This document shows positions 14,645 to 21,101 of a stretch of DNA of 21,101 bases, in pieces. How positions within the stretch are numbered: position 1 is the first letter of the stretch; each line of letters begins with the position of its first letter. The DNA comes from an uncultured Oscillospiraceae bacterium. GTDB taxonomy: Bacteria; Bacillota; Clostridia; Oscillospirales; Acutalibacteraceae. Location of the stretch: the NCBI GenBank assembly GCA_900543215.1, contig UQQR01000026.1, positions 1 to 21,101 on the forward strand, written 5' to 3'. The notes under the pieces are model-generated. The model made no database searches, was not told where the DNA came from, and saw nothing but the letters and a program-made list of their open reading frames with translations. A program made the position numbers and the translations under genes.

Positions 14645-16618
14645 TTGCCGTTTCAGAAAAAAAGTCAGACCCAGATAACGGTTTTATCCCTGGTGCTGAT
14701 AGTAATAATGCTGTTTTATGCGGCTCGCATTTACTCCATTCAGGTAGTAAACGCCGCAAAATATGTTGATAAAAATGACGGCGCAAGCTCTGTAAGGACC
14801 GCCGTTTTAAAGGCGCCGAGGGGCGAGATTCTCGATTGCTACGGCAGGCAGATAGCCGTAAACCGAGACGGATATAATGTTGTTTTCAACAAGGCGTATG
14901 TTAAGGACAATCTTAATGATGTAATACTTACGGCGGTAAACCTTTTTAAAGAGAAAAATGCCCGGTGGAATGACGAGCTTCCTATGAACACGGCGGCTCC
15001 GTACGATTTCAAGGAGGGCGAATCGACCGACAAGCTTATTTCAAAGCTTGAACTTGCGCATTATGCCACGGCGCAAAACTGTTTTGACGCTATGGTTAAG
15101 AAATACAAGCTTGAAAACTATACTCCCGACGAACAGAGAAGCATAATGGGCGTAAGGTACAGTATGGATATTGCGGATTTTTCGATTTCCTATCCTTACA
15201 CATTTGCGGAGGATATTCCGACCGAACTAATGCGGCAGATATCCGAATCCGGTTTTTTGCTTTCGGGCATATCGGTAGAGGTTGTTCCGTTCAGGGAATA
15301 CGCCGATACCTCGCTTGCGGTAAATCTTATCGGCTCGGTAGGTCCGATATTTGCCGAGGACTGGGATGAATATAAGAAAAAAGGATATTCTTATAACGAT
15401 AAAGTAGGAAAAAGCGGTATTGAAAAATGGGGCGAGGAGTATCTGCGCGGTACCGACGGCGAAATAACATACCGTATAGATACCGAAGGCAATATTATTT
15501 CAAGCGAGGTTACAAAAGAACCTGTTGCCGGAAAAACCATAATGCTTACCCTTGACAAAAAGCTGCAAAGAAGCACACAGGATTCTATTGAACGCACGGT
15601 TAAGGAGCTTCAGGGAAAGGGCGGAACGGCAAGAGCGGGCGCCGCCGTCGCTATAAACATCAATTCAGGAAAGATACTGTGCGCCGCAAATTACCCGACA
15701 TACGATTCGGCGACCATAGGCAAAAATTACGATAATCTTGTAAAGGATCCGACAAAACCGCTCACCGACCGCGCGTTTCAGGGCGTTTATCCGATAGGTT
15801 CTACAATAAAGCCTGCCGTTGCGGTTGCGGCTCTTCAGAATAATCTTTATAAAGTCGGTGAAACCGTAAACTGCGTTATGACATACAATTATTTTGATGA
15901 TTTTAAACCTAAGTGTATGCATTATCACGGACCGATAAATCTTAATAATGCTCTTGCGAAAAGCTGTAACTATTTCTTCTTTGAAATGGGTAAACGCATC
16001 GGAGCGCGGCGGCTTACAGATTATTATAAGCAATTCGGTCTCGGCGTAGCGACAGGCGTTGAGGTTGACGACAGCAAGGGTATATTAAAGCAGGCAAATT
16101 CAAACGGCGGCGGTGATACGCTCCAGTTTGCAATAGGTCAGCTCAATGCTTTTACGCCGCTTCAGCTCTGCAATTATATAGCCACCCTTTCAAACGGCGG
16201 AACTCATTACAGGGCAAGCCTTATAAGCAAAATAGTATCGTATGATATTTCCTCGGTTTACGACAATGCCGAGCCGGAGGTAGTCAATAAGGTCGAAATT
16301 TCCGACGCAACCCTTAAAGCCGTAAAGGAAGGTATGCTTTCCGTTACAGAGGACGGTACGGGCAGAGCGACACTCGGAAATTACGACATAAAGGTCGGCG
16401 GAAAAACAGGTACCGCACAGGTAGAGGGAAAGGCGGACCACAGCCTGTTTGTTGTGTTCGCGCCTTACGAAAATCCCGAAATAGCCATTTCGGTCGTGCT
16501 CGAAAACGGTGCGTCGGGTGCGGCGGCAGGCGGAATAGTCAAGGATATGCTGGACGCGTATTTCTTCTCGGGCTACAATGATAAAGCCGATACTGTTCCT
16601 TTTACCGTCTTAGAATGA
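14645..16618 (+). CDS. mrdA: Penicillin-binding protein 2 (elongasome transpeptidase)
   Basis: 657 residues, a class B high-molecular-weight PBP that cross-links peptidoglycan during side-wall growth with RodA and MreC. One N-terminal membrane anchor (about 9-28), the pedestal domain with PRGEILDCYGRQIAVNRDGYNV (58-79), a helical insertion at about 90-200, and the transpeptidase domain from about 300. Catalytic motifs are intact: S386-TI-K389, S440-C-N442 and K587-T-G589. Start is TTG 14645 with AAGGAG upstream; no better ATG exists before the membrane anchor. It is the last gene of the long operon: the next promoter begins at the base after its stop. No rodA is seen in the window. Confidence 0.95.
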   Translation: MPFQKKSQTQITVLSLVLIVIMLFYAARIYSIQVVNAAKYVDKNDGASSVRTAVLKAPRGEILDCYGRQIAVNRDGYNVVFNKAYVKDNLNDVILTAVNLFKEKNARWNDELPMNTAAPYDFKEGESTDKLISKLELAHYATAQNCFDAMVKKYKLENYTPDEQRSIMGVRYSMDIADFSISYPYTFAEDIPTELMRQISESGFLLSGISVEVVPFREYADTSLAVNLIGSVGPIFAEDWDEYKKKGYSYNDKVGKSGIEKWGEEYLRGTDGEITYRIDTEGNIISSEVTKEPVAGKTIMLTLDKKLQRSTQDSIERTVKELQGKGGTARAGAAVAININSGKILCAANYPTYDSATIGKNYDNLVKDPTKPLTDRAFQGVYPIGSTIKPAVAVAALQNNLYKVGETVNCVMTYNYFDDFKPKCMHYHGPINLNNALAKSCNYFFFEMGKRIGARRLTDYYKQFGLGVATGVEVDDSKGILKQANSNGGGDTLQFAIGQLNAFTPLQLCNYIATLSNGGTHYRASLISKIVSYDISSVYDNAEPEVVNKVEISDATLKAVKEGMLSVTEDGTGRATLGNYDIKVGGKTGTAQVEGKADHSLFVVFAPYENPEIAISVVLENGASGAAAGGIVKDMLDAYFFSGYNDKADTVPFTVLE

Positions 16619-16647
16619 TTGACAAAAATATAAGCTTGTGTTAAAAT
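16619..16647 (+). promoter_or_regulatory. Sigma-A promoter of minD-mgsA-hisS-aspS
   Basis: A perfect TTGACA (16619-16624), a 17-base spacer, and TAAAAT (16642-16647) with a TG extension at 16639-16640. It starts at the base after the mrdA stop and stands 34 bases before the minD ATG. Confidence 0.85.
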
Positions 16648-16681
16648 GTTAAACAGAAAAATTTTGGTGAGGGTCTGATAT

Positions 16682-17413
16682 ATGGGTCAGGTTTATGCCG
16701 TTACCTCCGGAAAGGGAGGGGTTGGCAAATCGACCGTAGCCGTAGGATTGGCGTCGGCGTTTGTACAGCTTGGTAAAAAGGTTCTTCTTGTCGATATGGA
16801 CGAGGGACTCAGATGTCTCGATCTTATGCTCGGAGTAGATAAGTCTGCGGTTTTCGACTTATCCGATATACTTATGGGCAAGGAGATAGACGACGCTGTT
16901 TACAGCGTGGACGGATATAACGGTCTTTATCTAGTGCCGGCGCCTGCCGACATAGGTAAAATAGACGCTTTTTCGTTCTCTGTCTTCGCAAGGGACGCCG
17001 CCGGACTTTACGACACCGTCATATTCGATTTTCCCGCCGGTATGGATTTTTCGCTTTACACTGGTCTTCCCGAAGGTGCGATTTTTCTTACTGTGGCGGT
17101 GCCCGACCCCGTATCCGTAAGGGATGCGGCGGCGGTGAGCTCAAGACTGTATGAAATGTCCTGCCCGTCAAGACTTGTTATCAATAATTTTACATACAGC
17201 TTTGTAAAGAGAAATTTGCACCGAAATATTGACGATATTATTGATTCGGCGGGACTTCAGCTTGTAGGTGTGATACCGCACAGCGAGGAGCTTGCGTTTC
17301 TTTCGGTAAACCACAGGTTAAAACGGAAGGGCAAGTCTAACGCCGCTTTTTTAAGGCTGGCGGGCAGGCTTTCCGGCGAGCAGATTTTACTTCCGAAGCT
17401 TAAAAAGATATGA
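16682..17413 (+). CDS. minD: MinD-like division-site ATPase
   Basis: 243 residues of the MinD/ParA family. The deviant Walker A is GKGGVGKS (10-17, signature K11, ATP-binding K16); DMDEGLRCLDLMLG follows, and the Walker B region reads VIFDFPAGMD. MinD sits at the membrane and, with MinC, blocks FtsZ rings away from mid-cell. The gene order after mrdA fits MinD. The protein is shorter than the usual 260-270 residues, and its tail (LLPKLKKI) is only a weak candidate for the membrane-targeting amphipathic helix. Neither minC nor minE flanks it, which is unusual for this locus. It could instead be a MinD-like protein with another partner. GGTGAGG precedes ATG 16682. Confidence 0.8.
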   Translation: MGQVYAVTSGKGGVGKSTVAVGLASAFVQLGKKVLLVDMDEGLRCLDLMLGVDKSAVFDLSDILMGKEIDDAVYSVDGYNGLYLVPAPADIGKIDAFSFSVFARDAAGLYDTVIFDFPAGMDFSLYTGLPEGAIFLTVAVPDPVSVRDAAAVSSRLYEMSCPSRLVINNFTYSFVKRNLHRNIDDIIDSAGLQLVGVIPHSEELAFLSVNHRLKRKGKSNAAFLRLAGRLSGEQILLPKLKKI

Positions 17414-17427
17414 AAGGATTTTAAATT

Positions 17428-17832
17428 ATGACGATTGCTTTGATTGCACACGATGCAAAAAAGGAACTTATGGTTCAGTTTTGCATAGCCTACTGCGGTA
17501 TTTTAAGCAGATACAATCTTGTCGCCACGGGAGCCACGGGCAAAACCGTTTCCGAGGCTACGGGACTTGAAATAGTAAGATTTTTGGGCGGTTCGCAGGG
17601 CGGTGCTCAGCAGATCGCCTCAAGAATAGGCTGTGATGAGATAGATCTTCTTCTTCTTTTCAGAGATCCGCTTAATCCTAAGCCGAACGAGCCTGATGAA
17701 AGAGCGCTTTTAAGGCTTTGCGATGTTCATAATATACCTGTCGCAACAAATATTGCCACCGCCGAAATGCTTATTCACGGCCTTGAACGCGGCGATCTTG
17801 ATTGGCGCGATATTATAAAGAACAACAATTAA
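17428..17832 (+). CDS. mgsA: Methylglyoxal synthase homologue with altered active site
   Basis: 134 residues, the length of Bacillus MgsA. The family turns dihydroxyacetone phosphate into methylglyoxal and phosphate. Conserved parts are IALIAHDAKK with the active-site His (H8), LVATGATGKTV, FRDPLNPKPNEPD with D80, and HNIPVATNIATAE. But the GGDQQ motif, which carries the catalytic base Asp (D71 in E. coli), reads GGAQQ here (A60; codon GCT at 17605-17607). Activity is therefore in doubt, or the protein belongs to a variant subfamily. It lies 14 bases after minD, a neighbour pair seen in other Clostridia, and 16 before hisS. Confidence 0.88.
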   Translation: MTIALIAHDAKKELMVQFCIAYCGILSRYNLVATGATGKTVSEATGLEIVRFLGGSQGGAQQIASRIGCDEIDLLLLFRDPLNPKPNEPDERALLRLCDVHNIPVATNIATAEMLIHGLERGDLDWRDIIKNNN

Positions 17833-17848
17833 TTTTCGGGGTCTTATT

Positions 17849-19153
17849 ATGTCTGAAACAAACCGTGCCGTAAAAGGCACTTGTGATGTTTTGCCGAGCG
17901 AGAGCTATAAGTGGCAATTCGTGGAAAAAAGGATGCTTGAAACCGCAAGGCTTTATGGTTTCAATGAAATCCGTATACCGGTATTCGAGCATACCGAGGT
18001 CTTTTTGCGCAGCGTAGGCGACACTACGGATGTTGTGCAGAAGGAAATGTATACATTTGACGATAAGGGCGGCCGCTCAATTACTTTGAGACCGGAGTTT
18101 ACCGCAGGAGTTATACGAAGCGCCATTGAAAAGGGTCTTGTAAACGGCGCACTTCCCGTAAAGGCGGCGTATGTCGGCGGATGCTACCGCTACGAAAAGC
18201 CGCAGGCGGGAAGGCTGAGGGAGTTCCACCAGTTTGGCGTCGAATGTATAGGTGCGGCGTCTCCGAGCGCGGACGCAGAGGTCATAGCTCTTGCAAAGCA
18301 TGTGCTCGACGCTGTCGGGATTGAAAAAATCTCGCTTGAAATAAATTCCATAGGCTGTCCCGAATGTCGGAAGGATTATCTTGCGGCGCTTAAAAGCTAT
18401 TTTGAAAAGCATATCGACGAGCTTTGTGATACCTGTAAGGACAGGCTTTCCCGTAATCCTATGCGGATACTTGACTGTAAGTCGCCTGTTTGCAGTGCAA
18501 TAGCGGCTAAGGCTCCTGTTGTTACCGATTATTTGTGTGATGATTGCCGCAGCCATTTCGAGGCTGTGCAAAAGCACCTTGACGCGGCAGGCATAAAATA
18601 TACCGTAAATCCTCATATCGTAAGAGGACTTGATTATTACACAAGAACGGTTTTCGAGTTTGTTTCGGGCGATATAGGCGCGCAGTCTACCGTTTGCGGC
18701 GGCGGCCGTTACGACGGTCTTATTTCTCAAATGGGCGGACCGTCTACCGCTTCGCTCGGATTTGCGATGGGTATAGAGCGTATAATGCTTTTGCTTGAGG
18801 CGCAGGGAACGGAGCTTCCGAAACCCGATTACTGCGATTTGTATATAGCCACTATGGGCGAAAATGCCGGAGTGGCGGCAACCGGAATTTGCGAGCTTTT
18901 GCGTAAGGACGGTTTCAAGGTGCAGACCGATATTTGCGGCAGAGGGCTTAAGGCGCAAATGAAATTTGCCGATAAAACGGGGGCTCGCTTTACAATGGTG
19001 CTCGGCGATAACGAGTGTGAAAGCGGAAACGCTAAAATTAAGAATATGCAAAGCGGCGAGGAGACAGAAATAAGGCTTGATGAAATATCGGAAAGTCTTA
19101 TGAATATTATCAACTCTGCCGCATTAGACGAATTGGCTGAGTCTATTTTATAA
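17849..19153 (+). CDS. hisS: Histidyl-tRNA synthetase
   Basis: 434 residues of a class II synthetase that charges tRNA-His. N-terminal GTCDVLPSES, motif 2 YRYEKPQAGRLREFHQFGVE, the histidine-binding VRGLDYYTRTVFEF (R259), GGGRYDGL, and motif 3 ASLGFAMGIERIML are present; the C-terminal anticodon-binding domain starts at about 335. The insertion domain is cysteine-rich (CPECRK, CDTCKD, CDDCRS), as in many Gram-positive HisRS. The ATG at 17849 has only a weak ribosome site (CGGGG at 17837-17841), so coupling to mgsA is possible. No T-box leader precedes it; it relies on the minD promoter. Confidence 0.96.
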   Translation: MSETNRAVKGTCDVLPSESYKWQFVEKRMLETARLYGFNEIRIPVFEHTEVFLRSVGDTTDVVQKEMYTFDDKGGRSITLRPEFTAGVIRSAIEKGLVNGALPVKAAYVGGCYRYEKPQAGRLREFHQFGVECIGAASPSADAEVIALAKHVLDAVGIEKISLEINSIGCPECRKDYLAALKSYFEKHIDELCDTCKDRLSRNPMRILDCKSPVCSAIAAKAPVVTDYLCDDCRSHFEAVQKHLDAAGIKYTVNPHIVRGLDYYTRTVFEFVSGDIGAQSTVCGGGRYDGLISQMGGPSTASLGFAMGIERIMLLLEAQGTELPKPDYCDLYIATMGENAGVAATGICELLRKDGFKVQTDICGRGLKAQMKFADKTGARFTMVLGDNECESGNAKIKNMQSGEETEIRLDEISESLMNIINSAALDELAESIL

Positions 19154-19166
19154 TATTTTATATACG

Positions 19167-19183
19167 GGCGGTCGAAGACCGCC
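19167..19183 (+). other. Small hairpin between hisS and aspS
   Basis: A perfect 7-base-pair stem GGCGGTC (19167-19173) with GACCGCC (19177-19183) and loop GAA. No T run follows, so it is not a normal terminator; it may protect or set an RNA end between the two synthetase genes, or pause the polymerase. Confidence 0.5.
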
Positions 19184-19209
19184 TATTCGAATTTAAGAGG
19201 TGTTTTGGG

Positions 19210-20988
19210 TTGAAGCTTGACAGAATGAACGGTATGAAACGCACCGATTATTGCGGTACGCTTTCTAAGGAAAAGGTCGGCGGCGAAGTCGTGGTTGCCG
19301 GTTGGGTACAGCGCCAAAGGGATTTGGGCGGACTTATATTTGTGGATCTGCGTGACAGAAGCGGCATAGTACAGCTCGCTTTTGACGACAATACGGATAA
19401 AGCGCTGTTTGAAAAGGCGGCAACTCTGCGCAGTGAGTTTGTGGTTATGGCAAAGGGTAAGGTTCGCACCCGTTCCTCTGTCAATACCGAAATACCCACG
19501 GGTGAAATTGAGATTGAGGTTACCGAGCTTAAAATTCTCGGTGCTGCGGAGACCACTCCGTTTGAAATATTGCCCGATACGGGAGCGAAAGAGGAAATGA
19601 GACTTAAATACCGTTATCTTGATTTGCGCCGTCCTCCGCTTCAGAAAAATATTATGATGCGCCATAAAATAACCAAGGTTACAAGGGATTACTTTGACGA
19701 AAACGGTTTTATAGAAATCGAAACTCCGACTCTTATAAAATCAACTCCCGAGGGCGCAAGGGATTATCTTGTTCCGTCAAGAGTGCATAAGGGAAGCTTT
19801 TTCGCGCTTCCGCAGTCGCCGCAGCTCTATAAGCAGCTCCTAATGCTGTCGGGCTTTGACCGTTATATGCAGATTGCCCGTTGTTACCGTGACGAGGACC
19901 TGAGAGCCGACCGTCAGCCTGAATTTACGCAAATAGATGTTGAGATGTCCTTTGTGGAAAAAGAGGATGTCTTCAAGGTTGCCGAGGGTTATGTAAAACG
20001 CCTGTTTAAAGATGTTTTGGGTGTTGATATTCCCACTCCGCTGCCGAGACTTACTTATACCGAGGCAATGGAGAATTACGGCTCAGATAAACCGGACACC
20101 CGTTTTGATATGAGGATAAAGGATATTTCCGACATTGTGGAAAATTGCGGCTTCGGAGTATTTGCCGATACCGTTAAAAACGGCGGCACCGTAAGGGCGA
20201 TAACAGCCAAAAACGCCGCGGGGGTTTACACAAGAAAGGAAATAGACAAGCTTACAGAAGAAGCCAAGGGCATAGGCGCTAAGGGACTGGCGTTTATCCG
20301 TTGGGTAGACGACGCTCCCACCTGCTCCTTCGCTAAATTTATGACCGAGGACGAGATGAACAAAATATACGAGCGCACAGGCGCCGAAAAGGGCGATGTG
20401 GTTCTTATAGTTGCCGACCGCAAAAAAACGGTGCTTTCCGTGCTCGGAGCGCTCCGTCTTACGGTTGCGAAACGCCTCGGTATTATACCCGAACAGTATA
20501 ATTTCCTTTGGATAACCGAATTCCCGTTCTTTGAGTATAACGAGGAGACGGGTAATTGGGACGCTATGCATCACCCATTTACAAAGCCGCTTGATGAATG
20601 TATACAGTATCTTGATTCCGACCCAGAAAAGGTGTTTGCCGACGCATACGATCTTGTGCTTAACGGCATAGAGCTTTCGAGCGGTTCAATAAGAATAACA
20701 GACCCCGAGCTTCAGAAGCATATGTTTGAGGCACTCGGTCTTTCGGACGAGGAATCCTACCGCAAATTCGGATTCCTTACCGATGCATTCAGGTACGGAG
20801 CTCCGCCGCACGGAGGTATGGGCATAGGACTTGACAGGCTTACAATGCTTATGTGCGGATGTGATAATCTGCGTGATGTGCTTGCCTTCCCGAAGGTTTC
20901 AAATTCAAGCGAACTTATGTCGGGCGCACCGTCAGAGGTGGACGGCGAACAGCTTAAGGAACTTTCGATAGCAATACTTGAAAAATAA
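19210..20988 (+). CDS. aspS: Aspartyl-tRNA synthetase
   Basis: 592 residues, bacterial-type class II synthetase. Order: N-terminal OB-fold anticodon-binding domain (about 8-115, GWVQRQRDLGGLIFVDLRDR), motif 1 region MMRHKITKVTRDYFDENGFIEIETP, motif 2 CYRDEDLRADRQPEFTQ (R227), the bacterial GAD insertion at about 290-420, and motif 3 GMGIGLDRLTML (R543). Start TTG 19210 has AAGAGGTG (19194-19201) eight bases upstream. ATG codons at 19225 and 19234 are in frame, and the second would give the common family start MKRTDYCG, but neither has a ribosome site; the start is therefore slightly uncertain. It follows hisS, a common Gram-positive pairing. No T-box is present between them. A strong terminator follows. 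Confidence 0.96.
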   Translation: MKLDRMNGMKRTDYCGTLSKEKVGGEVVVAGWVQRQRDLGGLIFVDLRDRSGIVQLAFDDNTDKALFEKAATLRSEFVVMAKGKVRTRSSVNTEIPTGEIEIEVTELKILGAAETTPFEILPDTGAKEEMRLKYRYLDLRRPPLQKNIMMRHKITKVTRDYFDENGFIEIETPTLIKSTPEGARDYLVPSRVHKGSFFALPQSPQLYKQLLMLSGFDRYMQIARCYRDEDLRADRQPEFTQIDVEMSFVEKEDVFKVAEGYVKRLFKDVLGVDIPTPLPRLTYTEAMENYGSDKPDTRFDMRIKDISDIVENCGFGVFADTVKNGGTVRAITAKNAAGVYTRKEIDKLTEEAKGIGAKGLAFIRWVDDAPTCSFAKFMTEDEMNKIYERTGAEKGDVVLIVADRKKTVLSVLGALRLTVAKRLGIIPEQYNFLWITEFPFFEYNEETGNWDAMHHPFTKPLDECIQYLDSDPEKVFADAYDLVLNGIELSSGSIRITDPELQKHMFEALGLSDEESYRKFGFLTDAFRYGAPPHGGMGIGLDRLTMLMCGCDNLRDVLAFPKVSNSSELMSGAPSEVDGEQLKELSIAILEK

Positions 20989-20992
20989 TTTC

Positions 20993-21022
20993 AAACCGGC
21001 TGATATTCAGCCGGTTTATTTT
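20993..21022 (+). terminator. Rho-independent terminator after aspS
   Basis: A perfect 11-base-pair stem (AAACCGGCTGA 20993-21003 with TCAGCCGGTTT 21007-21017), loop TAT, followed by ATTTTTCT. It ends the minD-mgsA-hisS-aspS transcript. Confidence 0.93.
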
Positions 21023-21058
21023 TCTGTGTATGTTGTTATGAGCTTTAAATTTTCCGAC

Positions 21059-21087
21059 TTGAAAAACAGTATTAATAAGTATATAAT
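21059..21087 (+). promoter_or_regulatory. Sigma-A promoter for a gene beyond the window
   Basis: TTGAAA (21059-21064), a 17-base spacer, and TATAAT (21082-21087), in the AT-rich stretch after the aspS terminator. The gene it serves lies past the right edge. Confidence 0.7.
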
Positions 21088-21101
21088 AATTGTTGAGAAA
21101 A

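Noticed and set aside
19154..19209. Possible T-box leader before aspS (and before hisS)
   Set aside because: The gaps of 56 and 16 bases are far too short for a T-box; only a small hairpin is seen.

Overview
The window looks like chromosomal DNA of an anaerobic low-to-mid-GC Firmicute (class Clostridia, probably an Oscillospirales/Ruminococcaceae-like gut bacterium) that carries eroded mobile DNA at its left side. The taxonomic guess is inference. It rests on the clostridial gene order mreB-mreC-mreD-mrdA-minD-mgsA, strong AGGAGG ribosome sites, frequent TTG starts, and conjugative-element genes of the kind found in gut Clostridia.

Left region (1 to about 4560): visibly AT-rich in its first 3.7 kb, and mobile in character. 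It holds the 3' end of an unknown gene, an XRE-type regulator, a small protein resembling a catalytically dead serine-recombinase domain, a MazF/PemK-like toxin, and a DUF6462-type excisionase-like protein. A separately promoted pair follows: a ribbon-helix-helix regulator (missed by length cut-offs) and a complete tyrosine integrase with an R-K-H-R-H-Y active site. Beyond the integrase lie 0.5 kb of non-coding DNA with nested short repeats and a terminator, then a truncated second DUF6462 gene. Next come the leader and first part of a conjugative-transposon parA. parA breaks off at about 4560, exactly where the C-terminal three quarters of a prolyl-tRNA deacylase begins. So at least two element fragments were joined to the chromosome, and one chromosomal gene was broken.

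Middle (4931 to 6852, minus strand): dus (tRNA dihydrouridine synthase) and yebC form a leftward pair. A bidirectional terminator at 4931-4968 separates yebC from the proX remnant. The dus promoter sits so close to its ATG that the transcript should be leaderless.

Right (6853 to 20988, plus strand): a tightly packed run polA, arginine-phosphatase/RimI fusion, tsaD, lipid kinase, mreB, mreC, mreD, mrdA starts from an extended -10 promoter at 6793-6821. It links DNA repair, ribosomal S18 acetylation, tRNA t6A modification and lateral wall synthesis. A second canonical promoter, directly after the mrdA stop, drives minD, mgsA, hisS and aspS, ending at a strong terminator (20993-21022). minC and minE, usual neighbours of minD here, are absent. 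The methylglyoxal synthase has alanine in place of its catalytic aspartate. A final promoter at 21059-21087 points to a gene beyond the window. No rRNA, tRNA, CRISPR array or complete insertion sequence was seen.
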